15,779 nt of DNA from Clostridiales bacterium (GCA_019421385.1 JAHZFK010000049.1:1-15779), one strand, 5' to 3'; positions 1 to 7,004 are shown, counted from the first letter of the stretch. The notes: generated from the sequence alone by a model not told the origin. Numbers and translations: made by a program.

Positions 1-5
1 GGAAA

Positions 6-30
6 AAGACGCGGCTGGCTGCCGCGCCTT
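6..30. terminator. GC-rich hairpin at window edge, possible terminator
   Basis: A perfect 6-bp stem CGCGGC (10-15) / GCCGCG (21-26) closes a 5-base loop, and AAG (6-8) can extend it against CTT (28-30) across one mismatch. On the minus strand it is followed by five Ts (positions 7 to 3), on the plus strand only by TT. It probably separates whatever lies to the left from the GntR gene, but the neighbouring gene is outside the window, so direction and function are uncertain. Confidence 0.35.
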
Positions 31-65
31 ATACCGTAATTATTATTGTAGGAGGTTGATCTTGG

Positions 66-437
66 TTGATTTCATTTGATGGCTTTCACATGGAAGAGGG
101 AATACCAATTTATCAGCAAATCCTTCTATATCTCAAGCGCGGTATTGTTGCAGGAGAATATCATGATGGAGATGAGCTGCCGTCACGCCGCACATTAAGC
201 GCGTTGTTAGGAGTAAACCCCAATACCGTGCAAAAGGCATATCGGCAGCTGGAAGAAGAACAACTGATCTGCTCCCATACCGGTGCCAAAAGTTATATGG
301 TACTTGATGCAGATAAAATCGCACAAATTCGTGCAGAGCTGCTGGAAAGCGATGTAAAAAGTGTTGTGCAATCGATGAAGCAGATGGGGCTGTCTCAGTC
401 AGAAGCACTGCGCTTGATAGAACACTATTGGGATTGA
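66..437 (+). CDS. GntR-family transcriptional regulator, YtrA subfamily
   Basis: A 123-residue DNA-binding repressor-type protein. The N-terminal winged helix-turn-helix covers about residues 10-80, with the family's signature stretch LPSRRTLSALLGVNPNTVQ at about 39-57. The C-terminal tail of roughly 40 residues is far too short for a FadR/HutC effector domain, which is the hallmark of the YtrA subfamily. These regulators normally control an adjacent ABC transporter or membrane-protein operon. The chosen start is TTG at 66, placed 10 bases after a GGAGG at 51-55; the in-frame ATG at 90 has no ribosome binding site. The wing reads TGAKSYMV where the family usually has an RGxG[ST][FY]V pattern, so one conserved glycine is replaced by lysine. 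It is followed after 15 bases by a broken membrane-protein gene and no ABC gene. Family call is firm; target unknown. Confidence 0.88.
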   Translation: MISFDGFHMEEGIPIYQQILLYLKRGIVAGEYHDGDELPSRRTLSALLGVNPNTVQKAYRQLEEEQLICSHTGAKSYMVLDADKIAQIRAELLESDVKSVVQSMKQMGLSQSEALRLIEHYWD

Positions 438-452
438 GGGGAGGAAGAGCAT

Positions 453-1143
453 ATGGGAAAAAAACATCTTTCTGTGCTGATGCTGTATACGCGCAGTTCC
501 ATTTTTAGAAACTGTGATACACCCCGATTCTTTCAAAGGAGTATTTATTGGTGGAATCATTTTTTTAGTTGCCTTTTTGTACCGTATGAACGGTGGCGGC
601 TATACATTGCGCCGTCTGCGCATTTCAGAACGCACCGTTTTCCTGTGGCATGTCTTATCCTGCTTTTTCTGCTTTGTAATACTATGGATGGCTGAAATAC
701 TTGTACTTACTGCTCTGTGTCGATATTTTCTCACACAGGAGATTACATCCGGTCTGTCAAATCAGGCGTTGTTTCTTGCATTTTATCGAAATGCGTTTTT
801 ACACAGCATATTACCGCTTGAATCAGTCAGCCGCTGGATCTATCTGTTCTGCACATTTGCTTCGCTAGCTTTTGTAACAATTGATATGCAGACTACAAAT
901 ACGTTAGATTATTCTTATATACCGTGGAGCCTTGACACAAATGCGATGGATTACCAAAACGGCAAACTAGCTTTTGCGTATGAAGGCTACAATCGAGAAA
1001 CGGGATTACGCGACGCCGTCGGCTATGAGCAGTTTTGGGCGAAGTATCAGTGTAGCCTGCAAAACATTCGAAAAGATAACTACACTAGCAGTGAACTTGT
1101 GCGACTACTATTCAATCATCCACTTGAAGTTGCATGGCAATAA
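453..1143 (+). pseudogene. broken GntR-associated membrane protein (frame change / internal deletion)
   Basis: An ATG at 453 preceded by a good ribosome binding site (GGGGAGGAAG, 437-446) begins MGKKHLSVLMLYTRSSIF, an amphipathic start typical of membrane proteins in YtrA-type operons. This frame then turns into low-quality sequence ending at 695. From about 481 another frame, one base later, stays open to the TAA at 1143 and encodes a convincing membrane protein: ETVIHPDSF, a hydrophobic segment, GGGYTLRRLRISERTVFLW, two further hydrophobic segments, LAFYRNAFLHSILPLE, another hydrophobic segment, then a soluble tail. The two parts should be one protein, joined near 498-512. The only starts in the second frame are poor (GTG at 514, no ribosome binding site). 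From memory of related proteins, an extra N-terminal membrane region sits between the two parts, so an out-of-frame internal deletion is likely. Function unknown; probably non-functional here unless the C-terminal part is made alone. Confidence 0.7.
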
Positions 1144-1145
1144 GC

Positions 1146-1188
1146 AAACCCGGATACGCAACCTATCCAGCGTATCCGGGTTTTTTAT
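1146..1188 (+). terminator. intrinsic terminator after the GntR unit
   Basis: A 14-bp perfect stem, 1146-1159 with 1170-1183, around a 10-base loop and ending in six Ts (1181-1186). It lies 3 bases after the stop codon of the broken membrane gene and closes the two-gene plus-strand unit. On the minus strand the tract after the stem is only TTTGCTT, so it may also weakly stop the metallophosphoesterase transcript arriving from the other side. Confidence 0.93.
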
Positions 1189-1275
1189 AATCGGTTTAAA
1201 ACACAATGCCCTGAATTCTACAAAACTTTTCTCTTGTATAATTTTATATATCTATTTTTCAGATGAGCTTTAATG

Positions 1276-2130
1276 CTATGATTTCCCTGTTCCAGCTATA
1301 TCTACGATCACAATTTCCGGTGGATTGAAGATGCGCGGTTTCCAGTCGCGCGCCAAGCCTCGGCCGACAATTTCAGTCATACCATCAACGGTATATTGTC
1401 CGCCAGCATACTTCGGAAACAATCCCTGATTCGGCGCGATCAAACCATTCAGCAAGTACGGAATGCGCCATTGGCCACCGTGCGCATGACCGCATAAAAC
1501 CAGATCAAATGGATATTTTGCATACTCATCAATGTACTCCGGTCGATGCGCTAATAATACGCACAACTGTCCTGCATCTAGGTCTTGGAATTGTGCTAAA
1601 GTCTGTTGATACGCTTCCGCTTCTCCATATGAACCAGCCCGCTGTGTCCCGGTTGCGGCAGGGTCATCGACACCACATAATGTAAAGCTGATATCATTTA
1701 TGGTGACAGTTTCCTGCTTATTCCGCAGCACTTGAACGCCGTATGTCTCTATCATATCAAAGATCTCATCGGCTTGGCTGCTCCAAAACTCATGGTTTCC
1801 CGAAACATAATAGCACGGTGCAATTTTCGTGATTTGCTGCAATAATTGTTTTGCACCATCGCGTGGTGTTTTGTCATCTACAATATCGCCACATAACAGG
1901 ATGCAATCCGGCTGTTCGCGTATGATCCGACTCATCAACTGATATTGGTTTTCTCCATAAATACAGCTATGTAAATCAGATAACATTAAAAGGCGCATCC
2001 CCTGCCCATCCTTTATCTTATCTGTTTCCAACGTATAATATCGTGTTACTAAGCCGCATTGCAAACCAGCGATTCCAATGCCAACTGCACAAAGCAACAA
2101 TGCATGAATCCATTTCTTTCTCTTATCCAT
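1276..2130 (-). CDS. YkuE-like metallophosphoesterase, membrane-anchored
   Basis: A 284-residue protein of the calcineurin-like phosphoesterase superfamily. Residues about 8-28 form one hydrophobic segment, a signal anchor that would place the catalytic domain outside the membrane. The dimetal site motifs are all present in order: SDLH (51-54), GDIVDD (81-86), GNHE (111-114), LAHRPE (193-198) and GHAHGGQW (214-221). Length and the GHAHGGQ ending match the YkuE / LpxH-like uncharacterised phosphoesterases of Gram-positives, whose substrates are mostly unknown. Start is ATG at 2130 behind a GGAGG eight bases upstream. It lies 67 bases after ribU with no clear promoter in between, so it is probably reached by read-through past the hairpin at 2154-2183. 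Confidence 0.9.
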   Translation of the reverse strand: MDKRKKWIHALLLCAVGIGIAGLQCGLVTRYYTLETDKIKDGQGMRLLMLSDLHSCIYGENQYQLMSRIIREQPDCILLCGDIVDDKTPRDGAKQLLQQITKIAPCYYVSGNHEFWSSQADEIFDMIETYGVQVLRNKQETVTINDISFTLCGVDDPAATGTQRAGSYGEAEAYQQTLAQFQDLDAGQLCVLLAHRPEYIDEYAKYPFDLVLCGHAHGGQWRIPYLLNGLIAPNQGLFPKYAGGQYTVDGMTEIVGRGLARDWKPRIFNPPEIVIVDIAGTGKS

Positions 2131-2153
2131 TGAAACCTCCTATTGTAAACAGA

Positions 2154-2192
2154 GGGACATAGACGCTTCCCCGTCCATGTCCCCCATTTTTT
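2154..2192. terminator. strong hairpin between ribU and the phosphoesterase
   Basis: A 12-bp stem with one mismatch (2154-2165 with 2172-2183, loop 2166-2171) is followed on the plus strand by CC-A and six Ts (2187-2192), so it has the form of a plus-strand intrinsic terminator. Both flanking genes, however, run on the minus strand, where the sequence after the stem is CTCTGTTT, a poor U-tract. It may attenuate read-through from ribU, stabilise the ribU 3' end, or stop antisense transcription. Confidence 0.55.
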
Positions 2193-2197
2193 AATTA

Positions 2198-2812
2198 TTA
2201 GTTCGCTTTTTGCCGCGTATGAATTGCAATCTGCTTCGATTTGATGAAAACACTCAGTTTCTTATAAGCAACCATGGTGATGATGGTCAAAATCACACCT
2301 TTAATCAGGTTAAACGGTAAAATGCCTAAGAAAAGGTATGCCGCCATGCCGTTGATTGCAGGATTGACCGCTCTGCACATGTCAAAAATGGCATCTAAGT
2401 TCCATCCCATTCCATTGACATAGAACGGAATGATCAAGAAATAATTCGTCAGCATTCCCATACCCGCCATAGCAACAGCACCACACAAACAGCCGACAAC
2501 CGCCATTTTTCTCGTCTTATGTGCACGATAAACCAATACCGCAATGATAACCAGTGTCGACAGCATCAAAAAATCGGCCAATTCTCCAGAACCTGCGGTT
2601 TGGGTCTGCGTCAAGTGAATCAAATCTTTGATCCCTATCATGGTGATGGCCGGTCCAATGCCAAAAATAAACGCCCCAATCAATACTACAGCACCAGACA
2701 GGTCCACCTTGAGGAACGGCGGCATAAACGGAATCGGAAATTCAAAATACATAAGAACGGTTGCAATCGCCGCAAACACTGCGGTATACGTGATTTTGCT
2801 GGTTTTTGTCAT
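2198..2812 (-). CDS. ribU: ECF transporter S component, riboflavin type (RibU)
   Basis: A 204-residue, very hydrophobic protein with about six membrane segments. It is the substrate-capture subunit of an energy-coupling-factor importer and would work with a shared EcfA/EcfA'/EcfT module encoded elsewhere. The stretch FPIPFMPPFLKVDLSG (25-40) at the end of the first helix is typical of RibU-like S components, and the FMN riboswitch directly upstream independently points to riboflavin. Start is ATG at 2812, nine bases after AAGGAG (2822-2827, minus strand). The frame is open further upstream to 2920, but that extension runs through the terminator and the riboswitch and is not coding. Another flavin or related vitamin remains possible as substrate. 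Confidence 0.9.
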   Translation of the reverse strand: MTKTSKITYTAVFAAIATVLMYFEFPIPFMPPFLKVDLSGAVVLIGAFIFGIGPAITMIGIKDLIHLTQTQTAGSGELADFLMLSTLVIIAVLVYRAHKTRKMAVVGCLCGAVAMAGMGMLTNYFLIIPFYVNGMGWNLDAIFDMCRAVNPAINGMAAYLFLGILPFNLIKGVILTIITMVAYKKLSVFIKSKQIAIHTRQKAN

Positions 2813-2821
2813 AAGTATCTT

Positions 2822-2836
2822 CTCCTTTGCAAGGAG
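2822..2836 (-). promoter_or_regulatory. hairpin covering the ribU Shine-Dalgarno
   Basis: On the transcript, CTCCTT (2836-2831) is an exact complement of the ribosome binding site AAGGAG (2827-2822) with a three-base GCA loop. The 6-bp hairpin would mask the Shine-Dalgarno of ribU. It lies between the terminator and the start codon. Whether it responds to FMN is not visible from the sequence. Confidence 0.5.
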
Positions 2837-2855
2837 TTCTGTTTGAATGGGTAAC

Positions 2856-2885
2856 AAAAAAAAGCCCTTGGAATGACCCAAGGGC
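2856..2885 (-). terminator. FMN-controlled intrinsic terminator ahead of ribU
   Basis: Stem of 8 perfect base pairs, GCCCTTGG (minus strand, 2885-2878) with CCAAGGGC (2871-2864), six-base loop, then eight Ts on the transcript (2863-2856). It follows the riboswitch aptamer by about 22 bases and precedes ribU, the standard arrangement for FMN-induced premature termination. Confidence 0.93.
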
Positions 2886-2907
2886 GTGCAGACGTACCGA
2901 AATACAC

Positions 2908-3033
2908 CTGTTTCTTTCATCCGGACTATAACCGTCGGTTGGGATTCACACCCATCATGCCTTGCGGCTCGCAGACTATCGGACGAACTGTCCGTATACT
3001 GCCGGTGGAGACTTTCACTCCGCCCTGAAACAG
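2908..3033 (-). promoter_or_regulatory. FMN riboswitch (RFN element)
   Basis: Read on the minus strand the region shows the conserved RFN core: AGGGCGGAGTGAAAGTC, ACCGGCAGTAT, a variable hairpin (GGAC/GTCC), GATAGTCTGCGAGCC, ATGGGTGTGAATCCC, AACCGACGGTTATAGTC and GGATGAAAGAAACAG. The closing helix P1 pairs CTGTTTC (3033-3027) with GAAACAG (2914-2908). It binds FMN and, with the downstream terminator, should shut off the riboflavin importer when flavin is plentiful. The AGGGCG at the 5' side of the aptamer (3026-3021) is complementary to CGCCCT at the start of the terminator (2886-2881), a candidate antiterminator pairing. Confidence 0.96.
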
Positions 3034-3054
3034 AACTATTTAATTTACACTGAT

Positions 3055-3083
3055 ATTATAGGCTTCTGTTTGCGACTTGTCAA
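3055..3083 (-). promoter_or_regulatory. sigma-A promoter of ribU
   Basis: A consensus promoter on the minus strand: TTGACA (3083-3078), a 17-base spacer, TATAAT (3060-3055). Initiation is expected near 3048, about 15 bases before the riboswitch. The -35 box overlaps the rnmV stop codon (3082-3080), so ribU can be transcribed independently of the upstream operon. Confidence 0.92.
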
Positions 3084-3688
3084 TCCCCTGTTGATATTCT
3101 ATCTATGATCTCTTCCAGTTCGGCTCGGGAGCTGACCGCATTGATAAACTCCAACAGCGCATTGGCTGTCATATGGGACGGCAAATCCAATGCTTTCAGG
3201 ACAGCGGCACGACGATTAACGCTATCTCTTTGCCCAGATAACCCCCATGCAAAAAAATCCGCTTTGCTGATTGGCGTTTCTCGCTTTACAGTAGCCGATT
3301 CCAATTCGTCCTCAAATGTTGCACCTGCGCGATGCAAGGCCTCCAAAATGACCTCTGGGCGCATCCCCTCAACTCCCAGCTTACCTTCCTTGGAGCCATG
3401 CCGTTTGCGCCGCTCCTTGCCGGCAATATCCGGGATATAGGCTTGCTTTACGCTGCCAGCCGGCAACGCCCCTTTGATATAATTACGAATGACAAAACCT
3501 GCCCCATCACTGTCCGTCAACACAATCAAACCGCGTATCTCTGCAATTTTTCGAAGTAGGCGCAGCTGATCTTTATCATGAAAAATACGGAATCCGCCAC
3601 TTTCCAGCACAATTGCATCTACAACCTGACGGACTGTATTGACATCGTAGCGGCCTTCTACCACGATGGCCTCACGAACTCGTATCAT
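3080..3688 (-). CDS. rnmV: ribonuclease M5-type Toprim protein
   Basis: A 202-residue protein with an N-terminal Toprim domain: the metal-site glutamate lies in VVEGRYD (E11) and the aspartates in TDSDGAG (D59, D61). A C-terminal region from about residue 120 matches in type the extension found on clostridial RNase M5-like proteins. RNase M5 cleaves the 5S rRNA precursor on a ribosomal-protein-bound double-stranded substrate to give the mature ends. The stretch YIPDIAGKERRKRHGSKEGK followed by LGVEGM replaces the shorter Bacillus sequence, so this belongs to the clostridial branch, whose role is inferred rather than proven. Start ATG 3688 with GGGAGG upstream; one base separates it from the holA stop, implying co-transcription. 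Confidence 0.82.
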   Translation of the reverse strand: MIRVREAIVVEGRYDVNTVRQVVDAIVLESGGFRIFHDKDQLRLLRKIAEIRGLIVLTDSDGAGFVIRNYIKGALPAGSVKQAYIPDIAGKERRKRHGSKEGKLGVEGMRPEVILEALHRAGATFEDELESATVKRETPISKADFFAWGLSGQRDSVNRRAAVLKALDLPSHMTANALLEFINAVSSRAELEEIIDRISTGD

Positions 3689-3689
3689 A

Positions 3690-4736
3690 TTAGGCCTCCC
3701 TCAATGCAGACGCCATAGACAAAAGTGTTAATTCGATCTGCTTCTGGCGATCCACCGCACTTCCTTTTAATGCTGCATCAGTTTGTGCGCATAGAGATGC
3801 CACTTTCCGCAGCCATTTGAGTGATACACGCCGTGCGGCATTTTGAATCTGTTGCGCGTAATACGGCGATTTTGAGCCAATCATGTCCATCAACTGTTTC
3901 TCTCCTGCCCTCGCTTCTGCACAAAGCTTTGCCGCATACAAACGCTGAATATGGCGTGTAATGGTAGTAAAAATCATGACTTCATTGTTTTTCTGCGCAA
4001 TTAAATCACCCACCAGAGAGACTGCGCGTTCAAATTTACCTGCCGTTATTGCATCGGTCAAATCAAAAACCACGGCATCCAACACAGGAGAACAGACAGC
4101 ATCAATATTATATTTTTTGATTTCTCCAGTGGTGGCATGTGCCGCAGCTTTTTCCATCTCCCCTACCAGATTGGTCATGGAATTCCCACACAGAAAAATC
4201 ATATAAGAAGCATCTTCCGGCGTGATAGCGCAGCCCAGCCCACGAGCCCGCCGTTCCAACCATGCAACCAGCTCATGTTCTTCCATGTGAGAAAATTCTG
4301 CAAAGCACGCGACCTTTTGCAGCGTCTTATACATCTTAGTTCGTTTGTCCGGTTTCCCATCTAGAATATCATAGTAAAACACAAGACAAACATAATCCGG
4401 TAAATCTTCCAGCAACGCAGGCAACATATCAGAGAACACAGCCGGCGGTTTGAATAAATCAAAATCGGTTATGATAATCAGCTTTTTCTCCGACATGGCA
4501 GGGTAACTATCCACCGCTTCGGTCAGCTGCTCTGTGGTAAGCCCCTTCCCTTCCAATTCGATCCGGTTGAAGTCTGCAAACGTCGGATCGATCACATTCT
4601 CCCGAAGCTGCTGCAAATAGTATTCTTTCAAATAACTTTCCTCGCCGGAGATCACATAAAGCGGCGCAAAGGTCCCCTGCTTCAAGTCACGAATGAGCTG
4701 CGTCTTTCCGTTTGATTTTACTTTTTCCTGTGGCAT
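3690..4736 (-). CDS. holA: DNA polymerase III, delta subunit
   Basis: A 348-residue clamp-loader subunit that opens the beta sliding clamp during replication. The N-terminal AAA+-like fold is recognisable from APLYVISGEESYLKEYYLQQL (about 24-44), the middle part has MSEKKLIIITDFDLF, and the C-terminal collar domain contains KNNEVMIFTTITRHIQRLYAAK. As expected for delta there is no functional Walker A motif (SGEESYL in its place). Length is normal for the family. Start ATG at 4736 with AAGGAG nine bases upstream. It starts 6 bases after comEC ends, the usual comEC-holA pairing in Bacillota. Confidence 0.94.
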   Translation of the reverse strand: MPQEKVKSNGKTQLIRDLKQGTFAPLYVISGEESYLKEYYLQQLRENVIDPTFADFNRIELEGKGLTTEQLTEAVDSYPAMSEKKLIIITDFDLFKPPAVFSDMLPALLEDLPDYVCLVFYYDILDGKPDKRTKMYKTLQKVACFAEFSHMEEHELVAWLERRARGLGCAITPEDASYMIFLCGNSMTNLVGEMEKAAAHATTGEIKKYNIDAVCSPVLDAVVFDLTDAITAGKFERAVSLVGDLIAQKNNEVMIFTTITRHIQRLYAAKLCAEARAGEKQLMDMIGSKSPYYAQQIQNAARRVSLKWLRKVASLCAQTDAALKGSAVDRQKQIELTLLSMASALREA

Positions 4737-4742
4737 ATACCT

Positions 4743-6977
4743 TCACTCCTTTCTAAATTGCCGCACGATTTCTCCGGTCACATATGGACTTTCCACGGGA
4801 AGATCATGATACTCCGACACTACTTCACCAAACCCAGCTTGCACCACAATTCTCTCTGCATGCATCGCATCTAATGCCTGCGTTAACAATGTATCATCCT
4901 CCATATTACTCTGAGAAAGTACAATTTCCGGTGCTGTGATCGAAGTGGATTCCAAAAAGGCAGCAAGCTGCTTTTGCGTCGGACTATGAAGGACTAAAAT
5001 TGCATTGTCAATCTGCACGCCCATTTTCCCATCCGTCACCGGAAAAACTGTGATTGGAGCAGCACCGTTATCCAGCATCTTGGATTGATCAATTTCTTGT
5101 GCGTCCACTTGCTTGCAAAGTTCTATTAAGTCTACGTTATACTTGGTTTGCTTGCATCCGTCCGGAATCAGAATCTCATGCACCGAAACTGTTTGCAGCA
5201 ACGTCGGCAAATCCCGTGCATGACCACGATCCACTGCCGTTAAAATTAGAGTATCAATGTGATCCTTATTGTGATAGCGCATCCACTCCTGCACAAGCTG
5301 GGCGGCATCCCGATATCCGCCGTCTCCAGCACAGTCGATCAGAGTCACATGCGATGTGTCAGAAACAAGAATAGCTTGCCCTGTTCCGCATGGTAAATAG
5401 GTAACACGATATGTCCTCTGATATTGATAGGCATTTATGCCGCTAAGTAGGACTAAACACAGGCAAAGGATTGGCAAAATAATCTTCCATTTGATACGCT
5501 GCCCTATCACCAACCAAAGCAGGATTGCCGCAAAACAGAGAAAGAGTGCCGCAAGCCCAAAACGATCGCCCCAATTCACCATGCCATAAGGAAGATCCGA
5601 CACCCATTCCGCAACCCATAAAATATAACGCAGCGGCGGCTGGACAATTGTCGATATCACAGGCACTGCAACCGGAACAAAAGCTGCGGATATACAGAGC
5701 AAAAAGCCTGCAATGAAGCATATCGCAGTTACACCAACCACCATCAAATTGCTGAGAACAGATAAGATAGAAATATAACCAAAGGAAGAAAGCAAAATCG
5801 GCGCAGTAAAAATGGTTGCGCAAACCGTACAAGATAACGCACCTGCAAGCACAGACAGGAGTTTGAAAAGGAGCTTAGGCAAACTGTGAAACGGCTTGAG
5901 CAATTTTGTCTGCATTTTTCCAGCCAGAAGCACCAATCCCAGCGTTGCTGAAAAGGAAAGCTGCAGACTCAACCCAGCGATTGCATATGGATTTTGAATC
6001 AGCAGTAAAGCAAGCGCAGCAAACAAAGAATTCAGTGTGTTTGCTTCCCGTCGAGTGATGAATGCACCCGCTGCAATCAGATACATAATCGCAGCGCGAA
6101 TGACCGATGGCGACGCGCCTGCAATCGGCACAAACAAAAGAATGAGCGGCACCGAAAGATATGTGCCAATTTTACGACCAAAAATCAAATAGCAAAATGC
6201 AACGAGGAAACCAACATGCAGTCCAGAGACGGCAACCAAGTGGCTCAGTCCCGCAATCCGCAAGGATATCGTATCTTCCGTGGAAATGGTATCCGTGTTT
6301 CCAATCAGCAACCCAGTCAATAAAGCGGCCTCTCGTTCAGGCAAGGCATCTTGTATCGCCTGCTTGCAGAAACGGGCAATGCGCTGCGGTATCCAACGTA
6401 ATGAGTGGTTACCGGTCTGCAATACGGTAAATGACGTGGGCGCATCGTTATCATTTTTCGTATACGAAGCGGTGATATAACAGCCTTCCGACGCTTGATA
6501 GGCTGCACGGTCAAAGCCTTCCGAATTCCCGGGCAAATAAAACCCAACATTCACTTTGATTCGATCGCCGGCGGCAAGCGGTGTTTCCGTTAAAGGCAGA
6601 TAACTGTACATGCGAAAGCTGCGCGGCAGCACATCATTGTCATCAACAGATAATTCCGCTCGCTGATTGTCGTCATACACCGCTGCATCCTGCAACACTG
6701 TTGCTGTAATTTCGGCATGGGTACCTGCCAACATACGGACAGGCTCCACAAAAACAGCTTGATAAGCCGAAAAGCCAGCAAATGCAAAAAACATAGCTGC
6801 CGACATGCAGCATAGCGTAAAGAGCTTCTTGTGCTCTATCAACGCACCTGCCAAAGCCAATGAAAAGGAAAGAAGGAAAAGCGCAAAACTCGGTTTTAAG
6901 CAAATATCCAAGCACACCGCGCAAAATATCGCCACGGCAACTGCCGGAACCAGAAAAACAAGAGGCCGTTCCCGCAT
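4743..6977 (-). CDS. comEC: ComEC/Rec2 DNA-uptake channel
   Basis: A 744-residue polytopic membrane protein. Layout: two or three N-terminal membrane segments (about 5-75), an extracytoplasmic OB-fold-like region (about 85-190), the Competence domain with many membrane helices (about 215-515) carrying the signature GLSHLVAVSGLHVG (243-256), and a C-terminal metallo-beta-lactamase-like domain (about 523-720). In natural transformation ComEC conducts single-stranded DNA across the membrane. The C-terminal domain is unusual: the family pattern VGQGDA is CGTGQA here (530-535) and the THxxxDH metal-binding motif reads TAVDRGH (580-586), so two metal ligands are missing. Start ATG 6977 with a GAGGGAG site. 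The reading frame is intact, suggesting the protein is maintained. No other competence gene is in the window. Confidence 0.93.
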   Translation of the reverse strand: MRERPLVFLVPAVAVAIFCAVCLDICLKPSFALFLLSFSLALAGALIEHKKLFTLCCMSAAMFFAFAGFSAYQAVFVEPVRMLAGTHAEITATVLQDAAVYDDNQRAELSVDDNDVLPRSFRMYSYLPLTETPLAAGDRIKVNVGFYLPGNSEGFDRAAYQASEGCYITASYTKNDNDAPTSFTVLQTGNHSLRWIPQRIARFCKQAIQDALPEREAALLTGLLIGNTDTISTEDTISLRIAGLSHLVAVSGLHVGFLVAFCYLIFGRKIGTYLSVPLILLFVPIAGASPSVIRAAIMYLIAAGAFITRREANTLNSLFAALALLLIQNPYAIAGLSLQLSFSATLGLVLLAGKMQTKLLKPFHSLPKLLFKLLSVLAGALSCTVCATIFTAPILLSSFGYISILSVLSNLMVVGVTAICFIAGFLLCISAAFVPVAVPVISTIVQPPLRYILWVAEWVSDLPYGMVNWGDRFGLAALFLCFAAILLWLVIGQRIKWKIILPILCLCLVLLSGINAYQYQRTYRVTYLPCGTGQAILVSDTSHVTLIDCAGDGGYRDAAQLVQEWMRYHNKDHIDTLILTAVDRGHARDLPTLLQTVSVHEILIPDGCKQTKYNVDLIELCKQVDAQEIDQSKMLDNGAAPITVFPVTDGKMGVQIDNAILVLHSPTQKQLAAFLESTSITAPEIVLSQSNMEDDTLLTQALDAMHAERIVVQAGFGEVVSEYHDLPVESPYVTGEIVRQFRKE

Positions 6978-7004
6978 TTTATCTCCCTCTTCCCTGCAAA
7001 GTGT

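Noticed and set aside
498..512. Programmed ribosomal frameshift joining the two parts of the membrane gene
   Set aside because: No stop codon at the shift point in the first frame, no classic slippery heptamer or downstream structure evident, and the joined protein would lack an expected N-terminal membrane region; mutation is simpler.
2813..2920. N-terminal extension of RibU by 36 residues
   Set aside because: The extension would be translated from the terminator hairpin and the 3' end of the FMN aptamer; the ATG at 2812 has the ribosome binding site and the family's usual start.
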